From NCBI GenBank assembly GCA_947650285.1, contig CANTFL010000469.1, positions 1 through 64,000 on the forward strand: 64,000 bases of DNA. The letters run 5' to 3'. This stretch comes from Hyaloperonospora brassicae (taxonomy: Eukaryota; Oomycota; Peronosporomycetes; Peronosporales; Peronosporaceae). The position numbers were made by a program, and so were the translations under genes. Numbering within the stretch: position 1 is the first letter of the stretch; the number at the start of each line of letters is the position of its first letter. The notes under the pieces are model-generated. The model was given only the letters and a program-made list of their open reading frames with translations, searched no databases and was not told where the DNA came from. Below, in pieces: positions 54,291 to 64,000 of the stretch.

Positions 54291-55463
54291 ATGAACATGT
54301 TGGATGATGAAGAGACCTTTCACGCCACGCGTGAAGGGTTTACCCATTTGAGTGACATCGAATGGGGTGCGGTAGAGCGAATGAGTTCTACCGCAGGCGA
54401 GTTCGCCATTAGCGCCATGTTGAAGTCTCTAGACCGAGACCAACAACATGCCGCTATATCCAAGTTCATTCAAAGTGAACTTGTCGCCGAAAGGGAGAAA
54501 GTAGCCTTACTTCACCAGCAAGGCTCTCAACAGGCCGAGCAGTTGAGAATACTCGGTGCTCAACAGACAGAGCTGTTGAGACAGCAGCAATTACATGCTG
54601 CTGTGGGCGGGACGGCGCATGCGCGTCGTCCCGAGGTCATGCAGGTTGACATCTCCAAGTACAGAGGAGTCGAGGAAGACTCCCTGTATCTCTGGTTCGT
54701 CGAACTCGACAGAGCCTTAAGGGCTCGTCGCGTCGAAGATGAGCAAATGAAACTCACGTTTGCTCAAACCCACTTGGCCGGGCGTGCCACAACTTCGTCC
54801 CTGAGGCTCGAGAGTAGCGACCCAAATGTGTTAAGGTCGCTAGATGACTTTAAGTCCCGGCTCAGACAAACGTTCGAGCCGCCACGCGCTGAGTTCAGAG
54901 CTCGTTCAGAGCTCCAGAAACTCAAGCAGGGTAAGCGTGATGTGCACGCTTACGCACAACATATTCGACTCCTTGCGAGTAGTATAACTGCAAACCCAGT
55001 TCATGAACACACGTTGATTACGGTCTTCATGCAAGGGCTCGCAGAAGGGCCTGTCAGGAGCCACCTGTTCCGCCTTGAGCTGAATACGCTGGAAGATGCG
55101 ATATCATCCGCGGAACAGGAAGACTTTAGCATGAGACAGGCTCATGCTAGCTCAAACTCTTATCGTCCACCGAGACGAGAAGAGATCGGAGGTCCAGAAC
55201 CAATGGACCTCTGCTAAGTTGATAGCGAGAGACCTCGCTCTTCAAACAACAAGCGAATGCAGAGGTGCAGTCGCTGCCAGAGGCTAGGGCACTTTGCATA
55301 CGAGTGTAGTGCTCCACGCCCAGTACCAAACAGTGCTGAGCGAAATGGACGACCATTTGCCAGAAAGGGCAATGGGCGTGGGTCCAGCGCTGTTGCGAAG
55401 CCGCAACAGCGAGACGGACCATCAAAAAATGGACGGGTCAGTAGGGGCGGAGCGCCCTACTGA
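54291..55463 (+). pseudogene. Gag of C with one stop
   Basis: Reads as in A to a TAA at 55,215-55,217 (codons for Asn and Val in A read TAA GTT here), then continues in frame from 55,218 through the knuckle CSRCQRLGHFAYEC to 55,463. About ten residue differences from A in the first 308. The stop is private to C. Confidence 0.8.
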
Positions 55464-57690
55464 TCCAGCAACCTCAAGAGAGTTTGCAAATATCTTGACG
55501 AAAGTTTCTCCAGATACAAAAATATTGTGTCTCTCTGCACCTGGTGATGACGTTTCACTCATCACCTTGAAGTTGAAAGCGACAAATGATTTGTCGCTTC
55601 GTGCCCTAGTAGACTGTGGGGCGTCGAGCAACTTTGTTCGCCGCCAGTCACTAGAGGGTCGTAGGCTCAAGTTCGTTGAGTGCGACCTTTCCCTCACGAG
55701 GATGACGGTGCGCCTTGCAACAGGCGCATCGATTACCGTTGAGAAACGTGTAGTAGGAATCCACTACACGTTGGAGGGCGAACAGTACGATGATGACTTC
55801 ATCGAACTGGATCTGGATGACAAATTTGATGTCATCCTGAGATTACCTTGGCTCGGAAAGTACGAGCCAAGGGTGAGCTGGCAGCATCGATCCGTGAAGA
55901 TGCCTGCCGCTTGTTCATCAGATGGCCATCTGATGAACATCTTGAAGCGTCCACAAGCGTGTGGATGTACTGCGAGTGAGTGCGATGGCCTCACTGGCGG
56001 TACGGTCGTTAGCACGACTGCACACGATCACAGTGTAGTTGATCACTACACTGTGGAGCAAGCTCCCGGCGGCTGTACAGAAGTACAGGCTGCGTCGAAG
56101 GTCCACCACTCGAATAAGTCGAATGGACCGGGACATGGATGCATGCCTAGCGGGCAGCATCTTAGAGAAAAGAAACATGTTGCCTCCGAGGGGCAACATG
56201 TAAATCCTAGGCCGACTGGAGAGTCGACCGTAGAGGACCGGTACCTGACTGTGGTTGCACAGCCACATTCAGAAGACGTCGAGGGAATAAGTCCCCACGT
56301 ACTGGAGGAAGGAATTCCTCAAAGTCAGTTGCTCGAAGGATCAGGCCCTCAGCAACCTGTGGAAGCAAGTTCCCAAGAAGAAACCGAGACTTTGAACGTC
56401 TTGGTTAATGACGGATCAAGCGTTGGGGCTTATACGCTTGATCTGATTGTGCCTCCGAAATTTACTTCGGAGATAACTCAGTTGCCAAAGCTAGAACCGA
56501 AACGGTTTTTGCGTGATCTGCGTAGTGGCAAAGTCAAGCAGATCTGCATACTCGTCACAGAGGATGAGTATGTGGCCGATATTCGGTCGGCATCAGTATT
56601 TGCTGGGAGCGAACGGGTTTTTAGCAGTCCATCGATGGACAAAAGTGTCCTCGATGAGAAGACTTGGATCGAGCGATGCACGTCTCAATCCTGGGAGTCG
56701 CTTCAGGCAAAACCTTTGTATAAGGATTTGATCGAATTCAGGGATGTATTCCCTGAATCCGTACCTTCCGAGTTGTCTAAGGACAAAGGCACTCGACACG
56801 AGATCGAGCTCAGACCGGGCTCGAAGTACTGTGTCATGAATCAGTGGCCACTGCCTCGTGAACAAGTACTAAGGATAGATAAGTTCTTTGCCGATCGCTT
56901 AGCAGCGGGCCATGTGAGGAAATTAACATCCTCTCACAGCTCTCCGACCTTCTGTGTGCGAAAGGCCACAGGAGGATGGCGGATAGTGCATACATTTATA
57001 AAATTGAATGCTGCAACGGTACCGGCTCAGACGCCGATACCGAGGAAGGACGTAATCATAGATGGTATGTCAAAGAGTACCATCTTTTCGTCCATGGATC
57101 TGATAAATCGATTCTATCAGATCCTGATGCGTGAACGGGACATCCCGTTCACGGCAGTGAGTACCCCTAGCGGGATGCTGTGGGAGTGGCTAGTGATGCC
57201 ACAGGGGCTGAGCAATGCCCCTGCAACATTCAACAGATGTGTCACAAATCTGTTGAGACCGGTGCGAGACTTCGCACCGAGTTACTTCGACGATGTGTTC
57301 GTCCATAGCCGGGCTATGGACGGAAAGGCGGACGTTGGAGTTCACAGAACTCACGTTGGTCAGGTCCCTCAACTTATGCGCAAGCATAAGTTGTATGCCA
57401 ACCTCAAAAAGTGTATATTCGCGGCTAGCGAAATACCACTTCTTGGGTGCATCGTGGGTATACACGGCGTACGACCTGATCCCGAAAAGATCAAGGCGAT
57501 CAACGGCCGGCCAGTGCCAGTCGATGTTAAGAGACTGAGGAAGTTCCTTGGACTAGCGTCGTACTTGCACAAGTACTCGTGCAACTACGCCGAAATGACG
57601 GTACATCTTTCTTGTTTACTCAAGAAAATGTCAAGTGGTCATGGAACGCTGAGTGCCAGCGTTCCTTTGAAGGTATCAAGCGGAGCTTGA
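55294..57690 (+). CDS. Protease and reverse transcriptase of C
   Basis: 798 codons, the longest intact pol frame in the window; +1 relative to gag and overlapping it. Protease Asp107-Cys-Gly-Ala. Spacer to about residue 380; RT from about 480 with ELRPGSKYCVMNQWPLPREQ, FCVRKATGGWRIVHTFIKL, STPSGMLWEWLVMPQGLSNA and catalytic Y-F-D-D at residues 664-667. The C-terminus from about residue 775 is out of frame because of the shortened A-run, so RNase H is not reached. Confidence 0.8.
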   Translation: MHTSVVLHAQYQTVLSEMDDHLPERAMGVGPALLRSRNSETDHQKMDGSVGAERPTDPATSREFANILTKVSPDTKILCLSAPGDDVSLITLKLKATNDLSLRALVDCGASSNFVRRQSLEGRRLKFVECDLSLTRMTVRLATGASITVEKRVVGIHYTLEGEQYDDDFIELDLDDKFDVILRLPWLGKYEPRVSWQHRSVKMPAACSSDGHLMNILKRPQACGCTASECDGLTGGTVVSTTAHDHSVVDHYTVEQAPGGCTEVQAASKVHHSNKSNGPGHGCMPSGQHLREKKHVASEGQHVNPRPTGESTVEDRYLTVVAQPHSEDVEGISPHVLEEGIPQSQLLEGSGPQQPVEASSQEETETLNVLVNDGSSVGAYTLDLIVPPKFTSEITQLPKLEPKRFLRDLRSGKVKQICILVTEDEYVADIRSASVFAGSERVFSSPSMDKSVLDEKTWIERCTSQSWESLQAKPLYKDLIEFRDVFPESVPSELSKDKGTRHEIELRPGSKYCVMNQWPLPREQVLRIDKFFADRLAAGHVRKLTSSHSSPTFCVRKATGGWRIVHTFIKLNAATVPAQTPIPRKDVIIDGMSKSTIFSSMDLINRFYQILMRERDIPFTAVSTPSGMLWEWLVMPQGLSNAPATFNRCVTNLLRPVRDFAPSYFDDVFVHSRAMDGKADVGVHRTHVGQVPQLMRKHKLYANLKKCIFAASEIPLLGCIVGIHGVRPDPEKIKAINGRPVPVDVKRLRKFLGLASYLHKYSCNYAEMTVHLSCLLKKMSSGHGTLSASVPLKVSSGA

Positions 57691-58144
57691 TGCAGTCGTC
57701 GATCTTGGCGATTGCAGATCAGGACAGACCATTTCATGTGGTCTGTGACGCCAGCGATTTTGCGATCAGCTGTAAGTTGATGCAATTTGAGACAGGTGGC
57801 ACGGAGCGCGTCATCTGCTAGTAATCTAGCCAGCTGCAGGCAGATGAGCGTAATTACCCAGCGCGTGACAAGGAACTCCTTGCCATGAAATACGCACTGG
57901 CCAAGTTTCGCGTCTATCTCTTGGGAGATATACCGTTTGTTGTCTACACGGACCATGCGTCATTACGCACGACCGTAAACAGCCCACACCTCTCGCAAAG
58001 AATGGCGAGGTGGCTGTCTTTCTTCGCGGAGTATAACTTCTCCGTGGAGTATAAACCGGGACGACTCAATGTCGTCGCGGATGCTCTTTCGCGCCGGCCC
58101 GATTTCGAGCCGGACGCACAATCCAACAGTGAGGATAAGCCCAC
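57579..58144 (+). pseudogene. RNase H of C
   Basis: RPFHVVCDASDFAISCKLMQ then TAG TAA at 57,819 as in A; the rest at 57,885 onward: YALAKFRVYLLGDIPFVVYT, DHASLRTTVNSPHLSQRMAR, VVADALSRRPDFEP. Confidence 0.75.
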
Positions 58145-59767
58145 TGTTGCGACACTGTCAGTCAGTGTTTCGTCGTCAAGCTTACTTGACGACGTACGAA
58201 AGGCATACGCGGAAGATAAGGATCTTCTGCGATTGATGGATCATCTGGTGAATCCATCCAGTAAATCCATGAGGGATTTATTGGCTTTGTACCGATCCTC
58301 ATCGGATAGGTATAGTACACGCAACGGATTGCTGTACTATACAGCTGTTGCCGACGACACGCCTCGTGTCGTCGTACCCGCTTATCATGATTTGCGTTTG
58401 CGCATCATGTATCAGTGTCACGATGCCCCAACAAGCGGCCATCGTGGTAGAGAAAATACTTACCTCACGGTGAGTCGTGACTTTACTGGCCACGCCAGTA
58501 TCAGTTTGTCCGCAAGTACATACGTGCTTACTAGGCTTGTCAACGTGTGAAGCCTAGTCCTTCATCCCGTGCACCATTGCAACCTCTGCCTGTTCCGACA
58601 GAGTGCTGGCAGCTCGTTTCAATGGACTTCGTCTTTGGTTTTCCCGAAGACGCTCACAAGAAAATTGGTATTCTTGTGTTTGTTGACCGGTTCAGCAAGA
58701 TGGTCCATCTTGCTGCCGTACCTGAGTCGATCAAGGCTCAAGGTTGTGCTCGTGTCTTTCTCGACACGGTCTTTAGACTCCACGGGTTACCCCATGAACT
58801 CGTATCCGACCGTGACCCTCGATTCACGGCGGAATTTTGGCAAACCGTGTTCCGTACTCTCGGAACACGGTTGACGTTGTCCACTTCTGACCATCCCGAT
58901 TAATATGGTCAGACGGAACGTGCAAGCCGTGTCCTCGAAGAGATCCTTCGAGGATATGTCCACTCGTTTCCGAGTTGGAGCGAATTCCTACCCATGGTGG
59001 AATTCGCCATCAATAATTCGGTGCATGCTTCCACACAGCACACACCGTTTTACGTGAATAGCTTACGCCACCCACGTGTACCCGCCCTTCTAGATTGTGA
59101 CCTTTGGATAAGGGGGGAGCGACTCGCTCGAGCAAAAAGCGTTTTGGCTCTTGCTCATCACGTGTCGACGCTAACGTCGTCACGTATGATGCCGATGTCG
59201 ATCATGTCGACATCGATGAAGAAAATCAACTCAATAATATTGGCGACGCTATCACTGACTCGGATGATGATGACGATGCTAGTATATTCAGCACCGTCAA
59301 CGATAATTACAGCGAGGAAGAAGACAACCTCGCCAAAAAAGAGAAGAATACCTTAGCAGTGCGCACGAAGCGCACTGACAGGACAAAACAAAGAGTTAGC
59401 AGAGAACTTCTTGATGACTCGAGAGGCGATAGTCCGCTTCGTGCAAGACTCCATCGCAAATGCGGTGGATCGTAAGAAACGAAACGCAGGCAAGAATGGA
59501 AGAGCAAATGTTCTTTCAGTTAAGGTTAATGACCTAGTACTACTGTCTACGGCAAACCTACCTGGACATGCAGTCACTAGTGCAGGCAGTAGTAAACTAC
59601 TGCCAAAATACATTGGCTCATTTCGTGTGTTGCACCGCAGAGGCAATTCATACACGATCGAATTGCCACGTAAGATACGCACGCATCCCACGTTTTACGT
59701 GGGGAGACTCAGGTCATACTGTCAGTACGAGCCTTCTTCTTCCGATGAAGATAGCCCCCACGTTTAA
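58145..59767 (+). pseudogene. Integrase of C
   Basis: Zinc region: MYQCHDAPTSGHRGREN, then a one-base loss and a TAG before ACQRVKP. Core: SMDFVFGFPEDAHKK, SDRDPRFTAEFWQTVF, then TAA at 58,901 as in A. C-terminal domain as in A, with the same misframed acidic linker and TAG at 59,354, ending at the shared stop at 59,765 after HPTFYVGRLRSYCQYE. Confidence 0.75.
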
Positions 59768-59784
59768 GAAACTCTATCAGGTTT

Positions 59785-60264
59785 TTGCGCTCGCGCTCCA
59801 GACGTTCAACCTGGTCGCGCACATCAGAGATCACTCCGTTAAAGCGAAGGATCTCTCCGCGAGCTGTCGCCCGCTCGCCAACGAGCGAGCGGACGTCGCG
59901 CTCGACCTGCAGCTGCGAGACGCACACTCAGCGCGGTCCTTCGCATGCTCCGTCTCGTGTTCCTTGCGGTACTCCCGCAAGGAATCAGACAGGTCGTAAC
60001 GCCTGTTCCTCTCGTGCTTCAAATCATCACGAAATTCGGCGATTGCGCGATCCATCTCGTAAGGGTCGAGATGGTGGGCCTGGGGTTCTGGAGGAGGTCT
60101 TTCCTCCTTCACCAATTCCTTTGATGTACTCGCACGGTGGTCAACTCTTTTTACTAGAGCGTATCTTGAATCACCGTGACGATTCAAGATCAAGGACGAG
60201 CTACCTCTTCCAGTGGCGGGGTGTCCACCCTCTTGGAACAACTGGGAGCGGGGCTCCCAGCTGA
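59785..60264 (+). pseudogene. Chromodomain of C, broken
   Basis: Same shifted frame as in A. LFLLERILNHRDDSRSRTSY, LFQWRG, then a one-base loss in a G-run near 60,222 destroys the rest. The same loss also breaks the antisense frame. Confidence 0.65.
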
Positions 60265-60534
60265 TGATGGATATGCCTGGTCTCGTCCACCAGTATGAAG
60301 AGGCTTATATGATAGGTCCTGTGTTTCATCGGTAAAGACGCGCTGTTGGCGCTTGTAGACGGATTCCAATTTTTCAATCGCGTCACGCATCTCAGCTGAG
60401 ATGTTTGCCCTTCCCCAGGGCGAACTTAGGGAATACACGTCCCTATGTGCACGCTGCGAGTTGTCAACACAAATCGCACAAGGGTCTCTCCAACTGAGGC
60501 AAAGAATATCTGCCTCACTCGACAAACAGTGCAA
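59831..60534 (-). pseudogene. Antisense ORF of C, C-terminal part
   Basis: Frames 60,190-60,534 and 59,831-60,241. The first carries the four-cysteine motif (HCLSSEADILCLSWRDPCAI, C-x8-C-x6-C-x2-C). After the G-run deletion the second carries the linker and coiled coil (YEMDRAIAEFRDDLKHERNR), nearly identical to A. The shifted coiled-coil extension is at 59,709-59,927. Confidence 0.55.
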
Positions 60535-60630
60535 CCGGTACCTTGCACCGGTTGGCGTTCGCTTTCTGAACCTGAGGCGTGTCGTCTCAAGTTTCTTAAG
60601 CCACCCTTCTCGTCCAAAATTCTTTACGTT

Positions 60631-61401
60631 TTAGACGAACGCGTTCCACGCAGACCAAAACGAGTTTTTGTCACGATTTTGGTTGCCATTGTACCATCGA
60701 TGTCTAAGAAAGACATCGAGATATACGCCTTCTTCAGCGCGAAAGTTCTTCGCGCTGGAACTCAAGCCGTGAAGCTCGGTTGCATCGAATAAGGGTATTC
60801 GATGATGTTGGCTTAGCTCGTGAGACAAGCTATTGTTGAGCCGTTCGGGCAAATGCCACGGCTTCGGCTCATCACGCTTCACAGTGGTACCCTTATCGGT
60901 ACCACGGCGCTCAGATTGACGAAGGCTCACGCCATCGTCATCACGCTCGTGCGAAGAGGCACGAGTTGGCGGTGGTAAGGAGTAATACTCCTCACCACTC
61001 TGATCATTATCATCACTGCCGAACAGACTGTGACGCGAATCACGAGTCCGTTCTTTCGGCAGTGGCCTTGGCGAATAATGAGGCGTCGCCGGTGAGCGAG
61101 ACGCCTCTGGAGCGTTGCCCGAGTCAGCCACGTCTGGCTCGCCAGAGTAGATGACCTCAATGTCGGGGTCATCATTCGCACGCGGTGTGTTACCGCGTGC
61201 ACCTGCAGCACCTGTTGCTGAAGGCAAAGAAGGAGGAGCAGACGACGAATCGTCTGCCGCAGAGGCTGGCACAGCACCGGGATGTGCGGGCATTGAGTCA
61301 CCTCGCATAGACATGTTATCTATGCGAGGCCGGGTAAAATGTAAATGGAACAGACCCATAAGTGCTCCCTGTCCCAATGGTGGCCAACGGGTGGCCTCCA
61401 T
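60631..61401 (-). CDS. Antisense ORF of C, N-terminal part
   Basis: 257 codons from ATG 61,401. It keeps an N-terminus lost in A (MEATRWPPLGQGALMGLFHL) and lacks A's frameshift near the end; instead a TAA stands where A has CAG, and the frame then continues into the Cys-motif part. The ordered domain is KPWHLPERLNNSLSHELSQ, VYLDVFLRHRWYNGN, SFWSAWNAFV. Roughly 65% identical to A here, with differences mostly spread as amino-acid replacements plus intact length, so a formal selection test is possible. Confidence 0.6.
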   Translation of the reverse strand: MEATRWPPLGQGALMGLFHLHFTRPRIDNMSMRGDSMPAHPGAVPASAADDSSSAPPSLPSATGAAGARGNTPRANDDPDIEVIYSGEPDVADSGNAPEASRSPATPHYSPRPLPKERTRDSRHSLFGSDDNDQSGEEYYSLPPPTRASSHERDDDGVSLRQSERRGTDKGTTVKRDEPKPWHLPERLNNSLSHELSQHHRIPLFDATELHGLSSSAKNFRAEEGVYLDVFLRHRWYNGNQNRDKNSFWSAWNAFV

Positions 61402-61407
61402 ATTTTC

Positions 61408-61428
61408 GATAGTCACACGGTGACTATC
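61408..61428. repeat. Perfect inverted repeat between PPT and antisense ORF, C
   Basis: GATAGTCAC-ACG-GTGACTATC, nine-base arms, seven bases beyond the antisense ATG. Confidence 0.75.
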
Positions 61429-61432
61429 AGTT

Positions 61433-61445
61433 AAGCGGGGGGTGA
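61433..61445 (+). other. Polypurine tract of C
   Basis: AAGCGGGGGGTGA directly before the 3' LTR. Confidence 0.85.
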
Positions 61446-61838
61446 TGTAACGGGGTAGCCCGTTACATATAAATTGTCATTCTAGAGATAATGACAATAC
61501 AGAATATTAGGTTGAATATTTTTTTTACAGTATCACCAATAGTGGTGATATTGATGGGTCGACCAAAGAGTCTGATCATTTGTTGATATCTTGATGATAT
61601 CAACCCACCAATCGCCGCTAGACGCGCGCAATGAGTGGTGACGAGACGTCACCATACATTCAGTTATATTAGCATAATTAAGTTAAGTCAAACAGAGAGA
61701 CAGTAGATCAAAGACTTAATTATATTAATATAACAGTTCTGCTTTTACCTTACCTACGCTTCCTCGTTTGCCTCGTGTACGTCTGTCGGGGCACCGATAC
61801 CCTTGCGTTAAGTTCACGCAAGGGTGTGCCCCGTTACA
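61446..61838 (+). repeat. 3' LTR of C
   Basis: 393 bp. The U5 side ends GTGTGCCCCGTTACA, like the lower LTR of A1, not like its own 5' LTR. Followed by CAAGC. Confidence 0.95.
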
Positions 61839-61843
61839 CAAGC

Positions 61844-64000
61844 AGTACACCATGTTTCATAGGAAATTAGCTTTTAAATGACGTCAAATGACCGTTGCGC
61901 CGCCGCAGCATCTTCAGCACCTCCGCTAAATCACAAATCCTAGTTGGCCGAGAGCCAATGCAATGCCCATGAGTACAACAGCAAATATCCACAGCGCGTG
62001 ACCGAACTCGGAAGTTTACTTTAAGCTGCGGCGGACGCTCCATGGAAACAATTTTGCCCTCGGCTGCCTCAGTCTGCCCCCAGCAGACGTTTACCCCAGC
62101 GTTATCTGACCTCCTTTACGTGCACTACCACTTTTCCTTCAGCATCGTCATGGTGTTGCGATTATTCACATCTGTCGGGTGGTGAGTTGCAGCTATGTGA
62201 GCTTCTCCTTAGCGTCCTCGAGGCACGGACAGACACGTAGTATCAAGAGACTACTTGTTTACTTATTCTGCACCATAATACGTAAAGTCCTTTTTATCTT
62301 CATTTTACGCGGGCGAGTGTACCCCTAGCAAAAATGGGGTGTGCCCCTAGTCGTGGCCTCAGAACAAAACGGAGTTATCTGATTTATATTTGTTGCTATC
62401 GTTCTCAACTATACTCGATTGATAATTTGCTGCTGTTTAGAGCACAGCTTCCTGGTAAACCAAGCTTTTGACGATAATTTTTGGTCGTAAAATTTTCGTC
62501 CTCCATTTATATAGTATTTTAGTTGAGTTTACTTACATGGTATAAGGGGTCATCAGGGACGACATCCCGATTTTTTTCTCAATAGCATCTTGTTCGTATA
62601 AACCTGGTTTTTTTCTAAGTTCCTCAATTCTCTACTTGTATATTATTCTATGAACGACTTAAAATAAGTAGCTGTAATTATACAAGAATACTGGTGTGCT
62701 TTCTGAGGTATTTTTCGAAACCGTGAGCGTATATGATGTATACTACAGCATACATCGTACTCGCCGCTCTTCATTATCAATTTATCGAGGCCCATCTCTT
62801 GCCACAAGATAAGTTGGTACGTGTAGCACCCATGCTCTATTCGTAATGGTCGTTACCACATGTACGTGGTCAAGCTTCTAATTACGTTCATTTCTCTCGT
62901 CGTACGTAAAATTCCATGCCTCAAAAGTTGACAACTGTGTGGAATGCCAATGTGCATTTCTTGTGCGTCCTCGTGATGCGCGGGGAAATAAGTTTTATTA
63001 CACTGTAATCGATTGAAAAGCCTTGTTACCGTACTTCATTAGTCCAAGGTAGGGAGGTATATTAGGAGCGATACTCAATAAGTAGCCCAGTAAAAAAAAT
63101 GATAGTAAAAATGAATGAGTAGCTATAAAAAAGAGTAAGAGAAACCAGTGAAGAAGCGAAGTTAACCACGACGGTCAGAAGTTCGGGACCGGCGAATGGG
63201 AGTGAAGAGTGTCCGGTTGCATGCGAAGACAATTTGTAAAAGCCAGAACAACCCATGTTGGCGCTGGAGCGCACGAAAAGTTTGTTTTCGGTTTAGTGGT
63301 TAGGCGCCACGAGTTGCGTTTGTGGCGCGGCATCACAATCCGCCCTCAACAGTGGCTTGATCATAAAAAAATTCATGCGGTAAACACCTCCGGGTATAGT
63401 TGTGTAGGAGTAGTTTTTAACCCTGGTACGAAAAAGGACCGTCCGTAAATCAAGTTCGCTTGGGGTCCATACTGAAAACCGCCCAGAGGGGTTGTTAGAA
63501 GTAGTACTGCAACAGTAGTAAGCGGAGGCGTTGGGGGTACAGCATATCGGTAGTACCCGATTCCTTTCAAAATGACTGCGCAATACGTGAATTAAATCGG
63601 CGTAAGCTGTGGCCACAAACAGGCGCTGATAGCAATAAGATACGGTCCAGAATAAAAATATCGATAGAAACGACCCATGCCAGAGGCAACTGCAAAAGAC
63701 AATGTCCAATGCGAAGACGAAATTTGGACAAATTCAACTGTCGCGTCGCAGAGAATGTAGCCGAAAATTCATGCAGGGCGGATTCAACCATTGCATACCA
63801 GAAGAGAGGTCCGCAAATAGGCTACGGCATAGAGGGCCGATACCGGAACCGGAGTAGCCTGCCGATGAAGTACGTTATGCCAAGGGACGGCTAAAAATTC
63901 CGCATCACCAGGTCAACCCGGCGTTCTCCGATAGGCAGGGAACCGGGAGGCTGAAACTGCCGTGGATGGAAAGCCGAATGCAAAGTATGGAGGAGCCGTA
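61844..64000. other. Right flank, nothing recognised
   Basis: No retroelement domain, LTR end or convincing gene. AT-rich to about 63.1 kb, more GC-balanced after. A 138-codon minus frame (63,293-63,709) has no motif I know. Small repeat of note: GTGTACCCCTAG and GTGTGCCCCTAG at about 62,317-62,350. Confidence 0.5.

Larger units (their letters stand above)
53853..61838 (+). mobile_element. Complete chromodomain Gypsy element C (family A type)
   Basis: 7,986 bp with LTRs of 394 and 393 bp (about 4% different), exact 5-bp duplication CAAGC (53,848-53,852 and 61,839-61,843), primer site and polypurine tract. Opposite orientation to A and D. The gag-pol body is about 97% identical to A at protein level, while the outer half of the antisense region is only about 65% identical. 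Pol shares at least five disabling lesions with A. Confidence 0.95.

Noticed and set aside
59104..59475. 123-codon acidic frame in C (and equivalents in A) as a separate gene
   Set aside because: It is the integrase linker read in its original register between two compensating frameshifts, not a new gene.
63293..63709. 138-codon minus frame in right flank
   Set aside because: No recognised motif or composition bias; no supporting start or signal.

Overview
The window is a retrotransposon-dominated stretch of a eukaryotic genome, most likely an oomycete (Phytophthora or a downy mildew). This is inferred from the types of Ty3/Gypsy element, one carrying a second archaeal-type RNase H and others carrying a 3' chromodomain, and from one intronless gene for a small secreted cysteine-rich protein. 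No rRNA, tRNA, CRISPR or bacterial-type gene was seen. About 90% of the window is Ty3/Gypsy LTR retrotransposon at several ages, nested in each other. Layout. (1) 1-9.8 kb and 9.8-17.66 kb: two old, decayed, GATC-rich Gypsy copies on the minus strand (copy 1 and copy 2), with Gag zinc knuckle, aspartic protease, reverse transcriptase, RNase H, a second RNase H and integrase. (2) 17,660-33,305: a younger chromodomain element (family A) inserted into the gag end of copy 2 and present as a tandem LTR-body-LTR-body-LTR array (A1, A2; period 7,615 bp). (3) 33,306-34,365: the displaced 5' part of copy 2. (4) 34,366-42,174: a complete chromodomain element of a related family (B, plus strand) with a perfect 5-bp target duplication TAATG, inserted in the 5' LTR region of copy 2. 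(5) 42,180-45,976: old unassigned remnant. (6) 45,977-51,216: D, a truncated, decayed relative of family A, minus strand. (7) 51,217-53,852: the only stretch that looks like host DNA; it holds a 64-codon secreted cysteine-rich protein gene and a perfect heat-shock-element array. (8) 53,853-61,838: C, a family-A element on the plus strand with target duplication CAAGC. (9) 61,844-64,000: sequence in which I recognise nothing. How the parts work together. In A, B and C the sense strand encodes Gag, protease, RT, RNase H, integrase and a chromodomain. The segment between integrase and the 3' LTR carries, on the opposite strand, a long open frame. Across the two families this antisense frame keeps one domain order: a KPW-containing domain, a four-cysteine motif, a basic or polar linker, and a C-terminal coiled coil. 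It overlaps the sense chromodomain. The same elements are tiled, in LTRs and coding sequence, with short near-perfect inverted repeats at far above chance density. I consider the antisense gene and the hairpin tiling the two most unusual signals here. All pol genes carry stops or frameshifts. A and C share many of the same lesions, and they also share the same 5'-versus-3' LTR differences; together with a high-identity patch in D this points to ectopic gene conversion between inserted copies.
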